Shown here one piece after another: positions 16,747 through 23,453 of a stretch of 24,859 bases of DNA. The notes under the pieces are model-generated. The model made no database searches, was not told the origin of the DNA, and saw only the letters and a program-made list of their open reading frames with translations. The position numbers and the translations under genes were made by a program. The stretch is from Thermoflexibacter sp. (GTDB lineage Bacteria > Bacteroidota > Bacteroidia > Cytophagales > Thermoflexibacteraceae). The stretch is from contig JALOMS010000009.1 of NCBI GenBank assembly GCA_025455345.1, positions 1-24,859 of the forward strand, read 5' to 3'. Each line of letters opens with the position of its first letter. Position 1 is the first letter of the stretch.

Positions 16747-18864
16747 TTAGCTTACTGTCGCTCCATTCATCACTGCTTCGCTTGGGTGCAGGAAGCGCAA
16801 CTTACCATTTCCGTCTAAGGCAGTGAGAATCATTCCCTTAGATTCTATGCCACGAATTACCCTTGGTGCCAAGTTTGCCAAAAGTGTAATCTGCTTGCCG
16901 ATAATTTCCTCTGGTTTGAAGTGTTCTGCAATTCCGCTTACCACAATTCTGGTGTCTATGCCTGTATCCAAAGTCAGTTTCAAGAGTTTATCTGCTTTTG
17001 CTACCTTTTCTGCTGCCAGAATCGTAGCTATACGAATATCTAACTTGCTGAAATCGTCATAGTTAATCAATTCTTTTTGAGGAACGACACTTTGGTTGTT
17101 GGTTGGTTGTTGTTGATTGTTGGTTGTTTGAGATTGTTTGATATTGTTTGAAATTGTTGTTTCTTGATTATTGTTAATTGGTAATTGTTTATTGTTAATT
17201 GTCAATTTTTGTATTTGTTTCTCGATAACGTCATCTTCTATTTTTTCAAAAAGGAGTTCTATTTTGGTAATGGTGGTACCTACTTTCACCAAATCTGCTT
17301 TCTTTGCTTCGTCCCAACTTGCTTTTCCGTCTAAACTCAACATCTTTTCCAATTTTTCAGCAGTTCTTGGCAAAAATGGTTTAGAGAGAATACTCAGATT
17401 ACCAATGATTTGCAAAGAAATATTCATGATTGTTCCTACTCTTTCAGGATTGTCTTTGATTTTCCAAGGCTCGGTATCTGCCAAGTATTTATTGCCCAAA
17501 CGCGCCACATTCATCACTTCGGCAAGTGCGTCCCTGAATCGGAAATTTTTGATTAAATCACCAATTTTATCAGGATAAGTAATCAATTCAGCTAAAACGG
17601 ATTTATCGTATTCTGTTAGCTCTCCCAAAGGCGGAACTATACCATTGTTATATTTGAAAATCAAGTTGTTAGGGCGATTAACGAAGTTGCCAAAAATAGC
17701 AACCAACTCATTGTTATTGCGCGCTTGGTAGTCTTTCCAAGTAAACTCACTGTCCTTGGTTTCGGGCAAGATAGAACCCAAAACATAGCGCAGAACATCT
17801 TGTTTATCAGGAAATTCGTCCAAATATTCGTGTAGCCACACCGCCCAATTTCGTGAAGTAGAAAGTTTATCGCCTTCTAAGTTCAAAAACTCATTGGCGG
17901 GAACATTGGTTGGCAAAATAAATGCTCCATGCGCCTTTAAAATAATTGGAAAAATAATGCAATGGAATACGATATTGTCTTTACCTACGAAGTGATATAG
18001 CTCTGTATCAGGACTTTTCCAATAATCTTCCCAATTTTTACCGTTTTGCTTTGCCCATTCTCTGGTCGCAGAAATGTAGCCAATCGGAGCGTCCAACCAT
18101 ACGTACAGCACCTTGCCCTCTGCACCTTCCAAAGGCACAGGAATCCCCCAATCCAAGTCGCGCGTCATGGAACGTGCTTGCAGTCCACCTTCTATCCAAG
18201 ACTTGCACTGCCCGTAAACGTTTGTTTTCCAAGTATTTTGCTTTTCTTTGACTATCCATTCTTTTAGCCAGTCCTCGTATTTGTTCATAGGCAAATACCA
18301 ATGTTTAGTCTTTTTCAAGACGGGCTTGCTCCCGCTTAGGGTCGAGCGAGGATTAATTAAGTCTGTGGGACTGAGCGAACTGCCGCACTTTTCACACTGG
18401 TCGCCGTAGGCATTTTCATTGCCGCATTTTGGGCAAGTCCCCATGATGTAGCGGTCAGCCAGAAATTGCGTGGCAACCTCGTCAAAATATTGCTTTGATT
18501 CCAAAACTTCAAACTCTCCTTTTTCATGCAGTCGCAAGAAAATTGCTTGGGAAGTTTCCGTATGAATCTGCTCGGAGGTGCGGTGATAGATGTCAAAAGC
18601 AATCCCAAACCGCTCAAAAGCAGATTTCATGATGTTGTGGTACTTGTCTATGATAGCCTTGGGCGTAGTGCCTTCTTTTTTTGCTTTGATGGTGATAGCC
18701 GCCCCGTATTCGTCGCTTCCGCACACGTACACCACGTCTTCTCCGCGCAGGCGAAGGTAGCGCACGAAAATATCGGCAGGGAGGTACGCACCCGCAATAT
18801 GCCCTATGTGCAAGGGACCGTTGGCGTAAGGTAAGGCAGAGGTAACTGTATATCTTTTTGGCAT
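16747..18864 (-). CDS. metG: Methionyl-tRNA synthetase with C-terminal tRNA-binding domain
   Basis: Charges tRNA-Met with methionine in the cytoplasm; essential. 705 aa. Motifs: HIGH at 19-22, a zinc knuckle with Cys144, Cys147, Cys157 and Cys160, and the KMSKS loop as KLSTS at 333-337. The anticodon-binding helices lie at about 390-540. The C-terminal EMAP/Trbp111-like tRNA-binding domain runs from about 600 (YDDFSKLDIRIATI) to the end. Between them, residues 554-592 are an unusual Asn/Gln/Thr-rich low-complexity linker (TINNKQLPINNNQ, then Gln-Thr-Asn runs), encoded by simple repeats at 17089-17205. GC content is visibly higher in the 5' part (18050-18864) than in the rest. A -33/-7 promoter match lies 74 bases upstream of the start. 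Confidence 0.97.
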   Translation of the reverse strand: MPKRYTVTSALPYANGPLHIGHIAGAYLPADIFVRYLRLRGEDVVYVCGSDEYGAAITIKAKKEGTTPKAIIDKYHNIMKSAFERFGIAFDIYHRTSEQIHTETSQAIFLRLHEKGEFEVLESKQYFDEVATQFLADRYIMGTCPKCGNENAYGDQCEKCGSSLSPTDLINPRSTLSGSKPVLKKTKHWYLPMNKYEDWLKEWIVKEKQNTWKTNVYGQCKSWIEGGLQARSMTRDLDWGIPVPLEGAEGKVLYVWLDAPIGYISATREWAKQNGKNWEDYWKSPDTELYHFVGKDNIVFHCIIFPIILKAHGAFILPTNVPANEFLNLEGDKLSTSRNWAVWLHEYLDEFPDKQDVLRYVLGSILPETKDSEFTWKDYQARNNNELVAIFGNFVNRPNNLIFKYNNGIVPPLGELTEYDKSVLAELITYPDKIGDLIKNFRFRDALAEVMNVARLGNKYLADTEPWKIKDNPERVGTIMNISLQIIGNLSILSKPFLPRTAEKLEKMLSLDGKASWDEAKKADLVKVGTTITKIELLFEKIEDDVIEKQIQKLTINNKQLPINNNQETTISNNIKQSQTTNNQQQPTNNQSVVPQKELINYDDFSKLDIRIATILAAEKVAKADKLLKLTLDTGIDTRIVVSGIAEHFKPEEIIGKQITLLANLAPRVIRGIESKGMILTALDGNGKLRFLHPSEAVMNGATVS
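17089..17205 (-). repeat. Simple-sequence repeat tract inside metG (low-complexity linker)
   Basis: A 117-base stretch built of AACAAT/CAATTA-type words. It includes three tandem 10-bp units TTTGANATTG on the plus strand at 17127-17156 (N = G, T, A in turn). It is in frame and encodes the Asn/Gln-rich linker. The same style of AT-rich repeat is often seen between genes, so this looks like repeat expansion or insertion within a tolerant linker. Confidence 0.7.
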
Positions 18865-18937
18865 ATCTTATTTCTAATGATGAATTATAAATTATTAATT
18901 ATGAATGAAATACAATGTTTTTCATAATTATAAAAAG

Positions 18938-18969
18938 CAAATTTATTGAAAATTAGTTTGGGAAACAAA
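18938..18969 (-). promoter_or_regulatory. Promoter of metG
   Basis: Minus strand: -33 TTTG (18966-18969), 20-base spacer, -7 TAAATTTG (18938-18945). Both elements and the spacing match the Bacteroidota consensus. The start codon of metG is 74 bases downstream, after an AT-rich leader containing AATTATAAATTATTAATTATG-like sequence. The promoter sits just behind the terminator hairpin of the upstream HNH gene. Confidence 0.55.
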
Positions 18970-18979
18970 GAAAAGAGCC

Positions 18980-19009
18980 TTGGAGAAATTAGATTTGATA
19001 TTTCTCCAA
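18980..19009 (-). terminator. Hairpin terminator overlapping the stop codon of the HNH gene
   Basis: Perfect 10-bp inverted repeat: TTGGAGAAAT at 18980-18989 and ATTTCTCCAA at 19000-19009, with a 10-base loop. On the minus strand it spans the last codons and stop of the HNH gene and is followed by GGCTCTTTTCTTTGTTT. This fits a terminator for the two-gene cassette. Confidence 0.55.
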
Positions 19010-19633
19010 CAGTATCTCAAACATTAGTGAATACGGCTGATTTCTCTGGGTAAACTGTCTTAATTTTTCTCTTTCTTGTTCATTCATAGACCTACCATTT
19101 TCTTGAATTTGATTTTGCTGAATTTTAATCAGTTCTTGATGAAAACGTTTTAAGGCGATACCTCTCAAATAGTCTAATTTTCCGCTGTCTAATTTATATT
19201 TTTGGATAGTCCTAAGACCTAAAATAGAGTTATTCTTGGAGCTAATTACCTCATCTTCGAAAGTCAAATGAGTTTTTATTTCCTCGTCTGTATGCCTACA
19301 AGGGTTAAGCACATCACTTGTGTCTATTATCCTATTAGGCAATTTATCATTACAATTATCACAAGCTAAATACAAGTTTGTCCACTCAAAGGCAAGTTCC
19401 TTATTTTCTACAACTTCTATAAAATGGTCAATTTCCTTTGGAGTGCCTTTGAGCATGGTTTCGCAATAGAAACACTTATGAAAACTCATTGCCCCTAATA
19501 ATACATGGATTTCTAAATGTCCATATTTGGAATTATCAGGTCGTTCTCTGCCACTTTCTATGAATTTTTTTGTCCATTCCTCTTTCTTTTTTGATAAGAT
19601 AGAAGGTTCAGTTAGCCTGTCTATGTGCCTCAT
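18989..19633 (-). CDS. ptuB: HNH endonuclease, Septu PtuB-like (TIGR02646-type)
   Basis: 214 aa. The N-terminal half has the zinc-type HNH layout: Cys54 and Cys57 (CFYCE), EIDHF with His70 as the probable metal/base residue, Asn86 in WTNLYLACDNCN, and Cys91 and Cys94. The order CxxCE - (I)DHF - W.NL.L.C..CN is the hallmark of TIGR02646-type proteins, which include the nuclease subunit PtuB of the Septu anti-phage system. Residue 95 is Asn where McrA-type HNH proteins often have His. The C-terminal half (about 110-214) is helical and charged. The gene starts 2 bases after the stop of the ATPase gene, so the two are translationally coupled. By family knowledge the ATPase holds the nuclease and DNA is cut during infection; that activity here is inferred. 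Confidence 0.82.
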   Translation of the reverse strand: MRHIDRLTEPSILSKKKEEWTKKFIESGRERPDNSKYGHLEIHVLLGAMSFHKCFYCETMLKGTPKEIDHFIEVVENKELAFEWTNLYLACDNCNDKLPNRIIDTSDVLNPCRHTDEEIKTHLTFEDEVISSKNNSILGLRTIQKYKLDSGKLDYLRGIALKRFHQELIKIQQNQIQENGRSMNEQEREKLRQFTQRNQPYSLMFEILLEKYQI

Positions 19634-19635
19634 TT

Positions 19636-20901
19636 TTACCTTGCTGTAATTTCTTGTAATAACTTATCTACTTCAAAATAAGCAAAATAGGTAGGATTAA
19701 TAGTTCTCAATTTTGCTTCTGCTTCTGTGCGTTTGGTTTGGTTGCCTTCTTTAATTGCCTTTTTCCTTTCCTTCATCAAGTCCTCTACTTCTTTGCTAAA
19801 AGGTGAAGTTTCTCCAAAAGCGGGAGAAAGTAAAATTTCTTCTACTGGCATATTGGCATACATCTCTGTTTCATCTTCGATAGTGCAGTGGTCGCCTTGT
19901 GATTTGCAAACATAAACCTTTGCATTTTTTACAGAAGAAACAATGAAAGGAGAGTGCGTTGTGAGTATAATTTGTAAATTAGGAAAAATACTTAAAATAT
20001 TGGAAATGAAGGTCTTTTGCCATTTTGGGTGTAGGTGCGTTTCTGCTTCATCTATCAATAATAAACCTTCAGTTTCACAAACCGTTTCAATAGGCGTTTC
20101 TAATAAAGTATGCAGTGCATACATTTTTCCAAGCAAAGAAACTAAACGCTGAATCAAATACAAATTACCACTGCTTAACTTATCAAGGGTAATTTCTACG
20201 CCATTCTGATTGATAATAGGTTGTAAATCAGTGCGATTTACATAAGCTAATTCACCATCGTTTAGGCTAATTTTAATGATTCTTTTTAAAGTTTCGTATA
20301 ATAATTCTCCGCCATGTTTTTCCTTTGGACTTTCACTTGAACGCAGATAATCAAAATAACAAATTAATTGCGTAAGTTCTACATTATGATAGTAACCTTC
20401 TAAATTATTTATTCTGTCTTTACTTGGCTGAATAACTCCTTGATTTTGAGGAATATCAAAAGTACCAATTAAAGATTTTGAACCCCAATAATGGACAATC
20501 GAGTTCAATTTTAGACTTTTTATAATATTTGTGGTATCATTATGATTTGAAAGTAATTGTCCTAAATAAAAACCAATATTGTCTTTATGAATATAATTTG
20601 TTTGTAGCCTTTTATATATATCTTGTCTGCTTCCTAATATTTGATGCTTTAAATCTAAAAATTTCATGGTTGAGGATACTTTAAAAATAGATTTATGGCG
20701 TAAAATATCTCGTTCCAAGAAAAAAAAATTTCCTCCTAATAACCAACGAATCGCATCTAAAATAATAGTCTTCCCTGTCCCATTTTCGCCTGTGATGATG
20801 GTAACGGGAGGGTGTTTTTCATCATCACTTTCTGTAATGAAATCTATTTTCCCTTCTATGAAAGTGCCAATATTTTGGAGTTCTAAGCTATAAATTCTCA
20901 T
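19636..20901 (-). CDS. ptuA: AAA/ABC-type ATPase, Septu PtuA-like
   Basis: 421 aa from ATG 20901. An upstream in-frame start (20970) would add 23 residues that are not family-like and would span the promoter match at 20921-20928. The start MRIYSLELQNIGTF is typical of RecF/OLD-like ATPases. Walker A GENGTGKT is at 38-45; the signature-like LSSGN at 242-246 has Asn-Leu in place of the usual Glu-Gln; Walker B is LLLIDEAETHLHP (Asp284, Glu285); the H-loop is TTHS at 314-317. No TOPRIM nuclease domain follows, unlike OLD proteins; the C-terminal ~90 residues are helical. The pairing with a PtuB-like HNH gene directly downstream is what makes it PtuA-like. No reverse transcriptase or retron RNA is seen nearby, so it is not obviously a retron Ec78-type system. 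Confidence 0.82.
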   Translation of the reverse strand: MRIYSLELQNIGTFIEGKIDFITESDDEKHPPVTIITGENGTGKTIILDAIRWLLGGNFFFLERDILRHKSIFKVSSTMKFLDLKHQILGSRQDIYKRLQTNYIHKDNIGFYLGQLLSNHNDTTNIIKSLKLNSIVHYWGSKSLIGTFDIPQNQGVIQPSKDRINNLEGYYHNVELTQLICYFDYLRSSESPKEKHGGELLYETLKRIIKISLNDGELAYVNRTDLQPIINQNGVEITLDKLSSGNLYLIQRLVSLLGKMYALHTLLETPIETVCETEGLLLIDEAETHLHPKWQKTFISNILSIFPNLQIILTTHSPFIVSSVKNAKVYVCKSQGDHCTIEDETEMYANMPVEEILLSPAFGETSPFSKEVEDLMKERKKAIKEGNQTKRTEAEAKLRTINPTYFAYFEVDKLLQEITAR

Positions 20902-20920
20902 TGCTTCGTTTTGTTTTAAG

Positions 20921-20928
20921 CAAAAGTA
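20921..20928 (-). promoter_or_regulatory. Candidate -7 promoter element of the Septu-like cassette
   Basis: Minus strand reads TACTTTTG, an exact TAnnTTTG match, 19 bases upstream of the chosen ATPase start at 20901. It would make transcription begin just ahead of that ATG, which supports the shorter start. The remainder of the gap to 21114 shows no gene. Confidence 0.4.
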
Positions 20929-21090
20929 TGAAATAAATTGGAATTTACTAAATTTTAGCTTAAGACACAAACTAAAAGCGAGGTAAAAATGGGTATATAG
21001 AGCTAAAATCTCTGATAAGAAATATTTGATTTATCACCTTCTAATGACTCTACCTGAACCTCCCATGCAACTAATTCTTATTTATCCATG

Positions 21091-21102
21091 TTCTAATTAG
21101 AA
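21091..21102. promoter_or_regulatory. 12-bp perfect palindrome upstream of the ROF gene
   Basis: TTCTAATTAGAA is self-complementary and ends 12 bases before the ATG at 21115. It could be an operator or affect translation start; nothing else supports either. Confidence 0.3.
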
Positions 21103-21114
21103 AAAAACTTAGAT

Positions 21115-21396
21115 ATGGAATCCTCATTAGAAAAATACCATCCTATCAATTGTGATTATTATGATGTGCTTTTAGAGAAAGCAATGCTCAAATCTTATTG
21201 TAAAATACAATATTTTACTGATTTACATGAATTTATGACGGTGAATGCTGTCATCAAAGACATTTTTACAAAAAACGGGGAAGAGTTTATGCTTTTGGCT
21301 ACAGATGAAGTGATTCGCTTAGATAGATTGGTGAGTATCAATGGGGAACTTACTCCTCACCACGCCAGTATTAATGACTTTAGTTGTGATTGCTAA
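21115..21396 (+). CDS. Rho-binding antiterminator (ROF/YaeO family)
   Basis: 93 aa. The pattern YHPINCDYYDVLLEKAML, followed by strands KIQYFTD and NAVIKDIFTKNGEEFMLL and then EVIRLDRLVSING, matches the ROF fold (a small Sm-like beta-barrel). In E. coli, YaeO binds the termination factor Rho and blocks its RNA binding, which reduces Rho-dependent termination. By analogy this protein would modulate Rho; the Bacteroidota members are assigned by sequence only. The C-terminus ends with DFSCDC. It is divergent from the Septu-like ATPase gene (213-base gap) and convergent with sucC across a shared hairpin. Confidence 0.75.
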   Translation: MESSLEKYHPINCDYYDVLLEKAMLKSYCKIQYFTDLHEFMTVNAVIKDIFTKNGEEFMLLATDEVIRLDRLVSINGELTPHHASINDFSCDC

Positions 21397-21397
21397 A

Positions 21398-21446
21398 AAA
21401 ATATCAAAATCCATTCGTATTAAATACAAATAGATTTTGATATTTT
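21398..21446 (-). terminator. Bidirectional hairpin between ROF gene and sucC
   Basis: Perfect 14-bp inverted repeat: arms at 21398-21411 and 21433-21446, with a 21-base loop that contains a small inner stem (GTAT/ATAC). On the minus strand the stem ends in a run of seven T, a good terminator for sucC. The first bases overlap the end region of the ROF gene, for which it may also serve. Confidence 0.75.
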
Positions 21447-21472
21447 ATGTTAATTCTCGGTGTACCAATCCT

Positions 21473-22663
21473 TTATGCCATCGCTTCTTTCACTCTTTGG
21501 GCGGCATCTTTGAGTAGAATAGCTGGAGTGATTTTTAGTCCTGACTCTGCTAAGATTTTAGCTCCTTCTTCTGCATTAGTTCCTTGTAAGCGCACAATGA
21601 TAGGAACTTTGATATCGCCAATTTTCTTATAAGCCTCTACAACACCGTTGGCAACTCTATCACAGCGTACAATACCTCCAAAGATATTAATCAGGATAGC
21701 TTTTACATTGGGGTCTTTGAGAATGATACGAAATCCTGCTTCTACTGTCTGTGCATTAGCTCCACCACCCACATCAAGGAAGTTAGCGGGTTCGCCACCA
21801 GAAAGTTTGATGATGTCCATGGTAGCCATAGCAAGACCAGCACCATTGACCATACAACCTACGTTACCATCTAACTTGACATAATTTAGTCCTGAAGCAG
21901 AGGCTTCTACTTCTAAGGGGTCTTCTTCTGCCAAATCTCTCATGTCTGAAAGTTCCTTATGACGGAAAAGAGAATTATCGTCTAAGTTTACTTTTGCATC
22001 TACGGCAAGTATTTTATTATCAGATGTTTTTAGTACGGGATTGATTTCAAATAATGATGCATCTATACTTTCGTATGCCTTATAAAGGGCAAAAAGGAAC
22101 TTGACCATATCTTTGAAAGCATTACCCTCTAAACCAAAGGCAAAGGCAATCTTGCGTGCTTGGAAAGGTTGTAATCCTACGCTTGGGTCTATCCATTCTT
22201 TGATAATTTTCTCTGGTGTATCATGGGCTACGGCTTCTATATCCATGCCGCCTTCTGTACTTGCGATGATGACATTGCAACCTTTGGCTCTGTCGAGCAT
22301 GATACTCAAATAATATTCTTTAGGTTGAGAATCCCCCGGATAATATACATCTTCGGCTATCAAGATTTTATGTACTTTTTTGCCTTCAGGACCTGTTTGA
22401 GGAGTTACTAACTGCATTCCTAAGATTTGCTTAGAAAGCTCTGTAACTTGGTCGTAGCTTTTGGCTAACTTAATACCTCCTCCTTTGCCTCTACCGCCAG
22501 CATGAATCTGAGCCTTGATAACGAACCACTTAGTTCCCGTTTCTGTATTCAACTGACGAGCGGCTTCTACAGCGGCTTGTGGTGTAGTAGCTACTATGCC
22601 TTCTTGCACTCTTACGCCGTAGCTTTTTAATATTTCTTTTGCTTGGTACTCGTGAATGTTCAT
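21473..22663 (-). CDS. sucC: Succinyl-CoA synthetase (ADP-forming) beta subunit
   Basis: TCA-cycle enzyme subunit that, with the alpha subunit SucD, converts succinyl-CoA to succinate with formation of ATP or GTP. 396 aa, close to the family's ~390. It starts MNIHEYQAKEILKSYGV and has the ATP-grasp nucleotide loop AQIHAGGRGKGGGIKLA near 51-67, the metal-site region ASLFEINPVL with VDAKVNLDDN, and the C-terminal phosphate loop INIFGGIVRCDRVANG. sucD is not adjacent on the side visible here; separate placement is common in Bacteroidota. A TATTTTTG promoter match lies 51 bases upstream and a strong hairpin follows the stop codon. Confidence 0.97.
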   Translation of the reverse strand: MNIHEYQAKEILKSYGVRVQEGIVATTPQAAVEAARQLNTETGTKWFVIKAQIHAGGRGKGGGIKLAKSYDQVTELSKQILGMQLVTPQTGPEGKKVHKILIAEDVYYPGDSQPKEYYLSIMLDRAKGCNVIIASTEGGMDIEAVAHDTPEKIIKEWIDPSVGLQPFQARKIAFAFGLEGNAFKDMVKFLFALYKAYESIDASLFEINPVLKTSDNKILAVDAKVNLDDNSLFRHKELSDMRDLAEEDPLEVEASASGLNYVKLDGNVGCMVNGAGLAMATMDIIKLSGGEPANFLDVGGGANAQTVEAGFRIILKDPNVKAILINIFGGIVRCDRVANGVVEAYKKIGDIKVPIIVRLQGTNAEEGAKILAESGLKITPAILLKDAAQRVKEAMA

Positions 22664-22714
22664 TTTGAGAGAATGAATTTATAAATATTAATAACTGCTA
22701 TTTTGAATTGTTCT

Positions 22715-22722
22715 CAAAAATA
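22715..22722 (-). promoter_or_regulatory. Candidate -7 promoter element for sucC
   Basis: Minus strand reads TATTTTTG, an exact TAnnTTTG match, 51 bases upstream of the sucC start. No -33 element at the usual distance. The rest of the gap 22664-22833 holds nothing else that I can support. Confidence 0.35.
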
Positions 22723-22833
22723 ATTAAATTGTACAGGAATAATACATTCTACAAAAAAATTATTTTAAATATATGCTAACTTCTCTGAATGTCATCTTGC
22801 TATCCATGATTTATTTTTGAGTTTTGTAATTCC

Positions 22834-23292
22834 TCACTTTTTTATCACTGCGATTACTTCTATCTCGACTAAGATATCGGGGTGAAATAATGCCTGAACA
22901 CCTAATAGTGTATTGGCAGGCGGATAAGTAGGCGAAAGATATTGGCTACGTACTTCTCTCAAGATAGCGATTTGCTCTGGTTGATAGTTCACAATATAAG
23001 TAGTCATCTTTACTACATCTTTGAACTCTGCCCCCACTGCCTTAAGTGCTATTTTGATATTTTCATATACTTGTTGGATTTGGATTTTGAGGTCTCCTTT
23101 GCCTACTACCTCTCCCTTCTGATTAGTAGGTACTTGTCCTGCTATATAGACGGTCTTGCCTCCTTCGGAAGTAACTATATGCGTATAACCTCTGGGGGTA
23201 GAAAGCTCAGGAGGGTTAATAAATTCTTTTTTCTGAGCCGATAGCGTTAAAGAAATACATACAAAAAATAATAATAAACAACTGATTTTCAT
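22834..23292 (-). CDS. Exported Rid-family (YjgF/UK114) protein
   Basis: 152 aa from ATG 23292, which gives a signal peptide MKISCLLLFFVCISLTLSA with cleavage near SAQ-KK. An earlier start at 23331 would place polar residues before the signal and nearly coincide with the expected transcription start. The Rid domain (about 25-150) shows VYIAGQVPTNQKGEVV, the QIQQVYENIKIALKAVGA helix, and PPANTLLGVQAL...VEIEVIAV. Archetypal RidA hydrolyses reactive enamines and imines with an arginine in its P-A-R motif; here that position is Asn (PPANT), so deaminase activity is doubtful and it belongs to one of the other Rid groups. Periplasmic location is also unusual for RidA. No partner gene is evident. 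Confidence 0.87.
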   Translation of the reverse strand: MKISCLLLFFVCISLTLSAQKKEFINPPELSTPRGYTHIVTSEGGKTVYIAGQVPTNQKGEVVGKGDLKIQIQQVYENIKIALKAVGAEFKDVVKMTTYIVNYQPEQIAILREVRSQYLSPTYPPANTLLGVQALFHPDILVEIEVIAVIKK

Positions 23293-23335
23293 ATATTTAT
23301 TTGCTTTTAAATTTATGCAATTGTAATTCATCTAA

Positions 23336-23343
23336 CAAAGATA
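23336..23343 (-). promoter_or_regulatory. Candidate -7 promoter element for the Rid-family gene
   Basis: Minus strand reads TATCTTTG, an exact TAnnTTTG match, 44 bases upstream of the chosen start at 23292. It supports that start over 23331. The nearby 23363-23399 shows a loose imperfect hairpin (AGCATA/TATGCT) of unclear role. Confidence 0.35.
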
Positions 23344-23453
23344 CTATAAAATTTTGATTGTGAGCATACCAATAAGGACAAGTTTAGGCTTGATATGCTA
23401 CTAATGAGAGAATGTGAACTACACAATCATACATACCTCTAAAAAGCAGGAAA

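Noticed and set aside
20902..20970. Longer N-terminus for the Septu-like ATPase
   Set aside because: The extra 23 residues are not family-like and would be encoded across the -7 promoter match; the ATG at 20901 fits the RecF/OLD-type start MRIYSLELQNIG.
20902..21114. Retron RNA or reverse transcriptase next to the ATPase-HNH pair (Ec78-like retron)
   Set aside because: No reverse transcriptase gene exists in the window, and the 213-base gap has no convincing msr/msd-like long hairpin.
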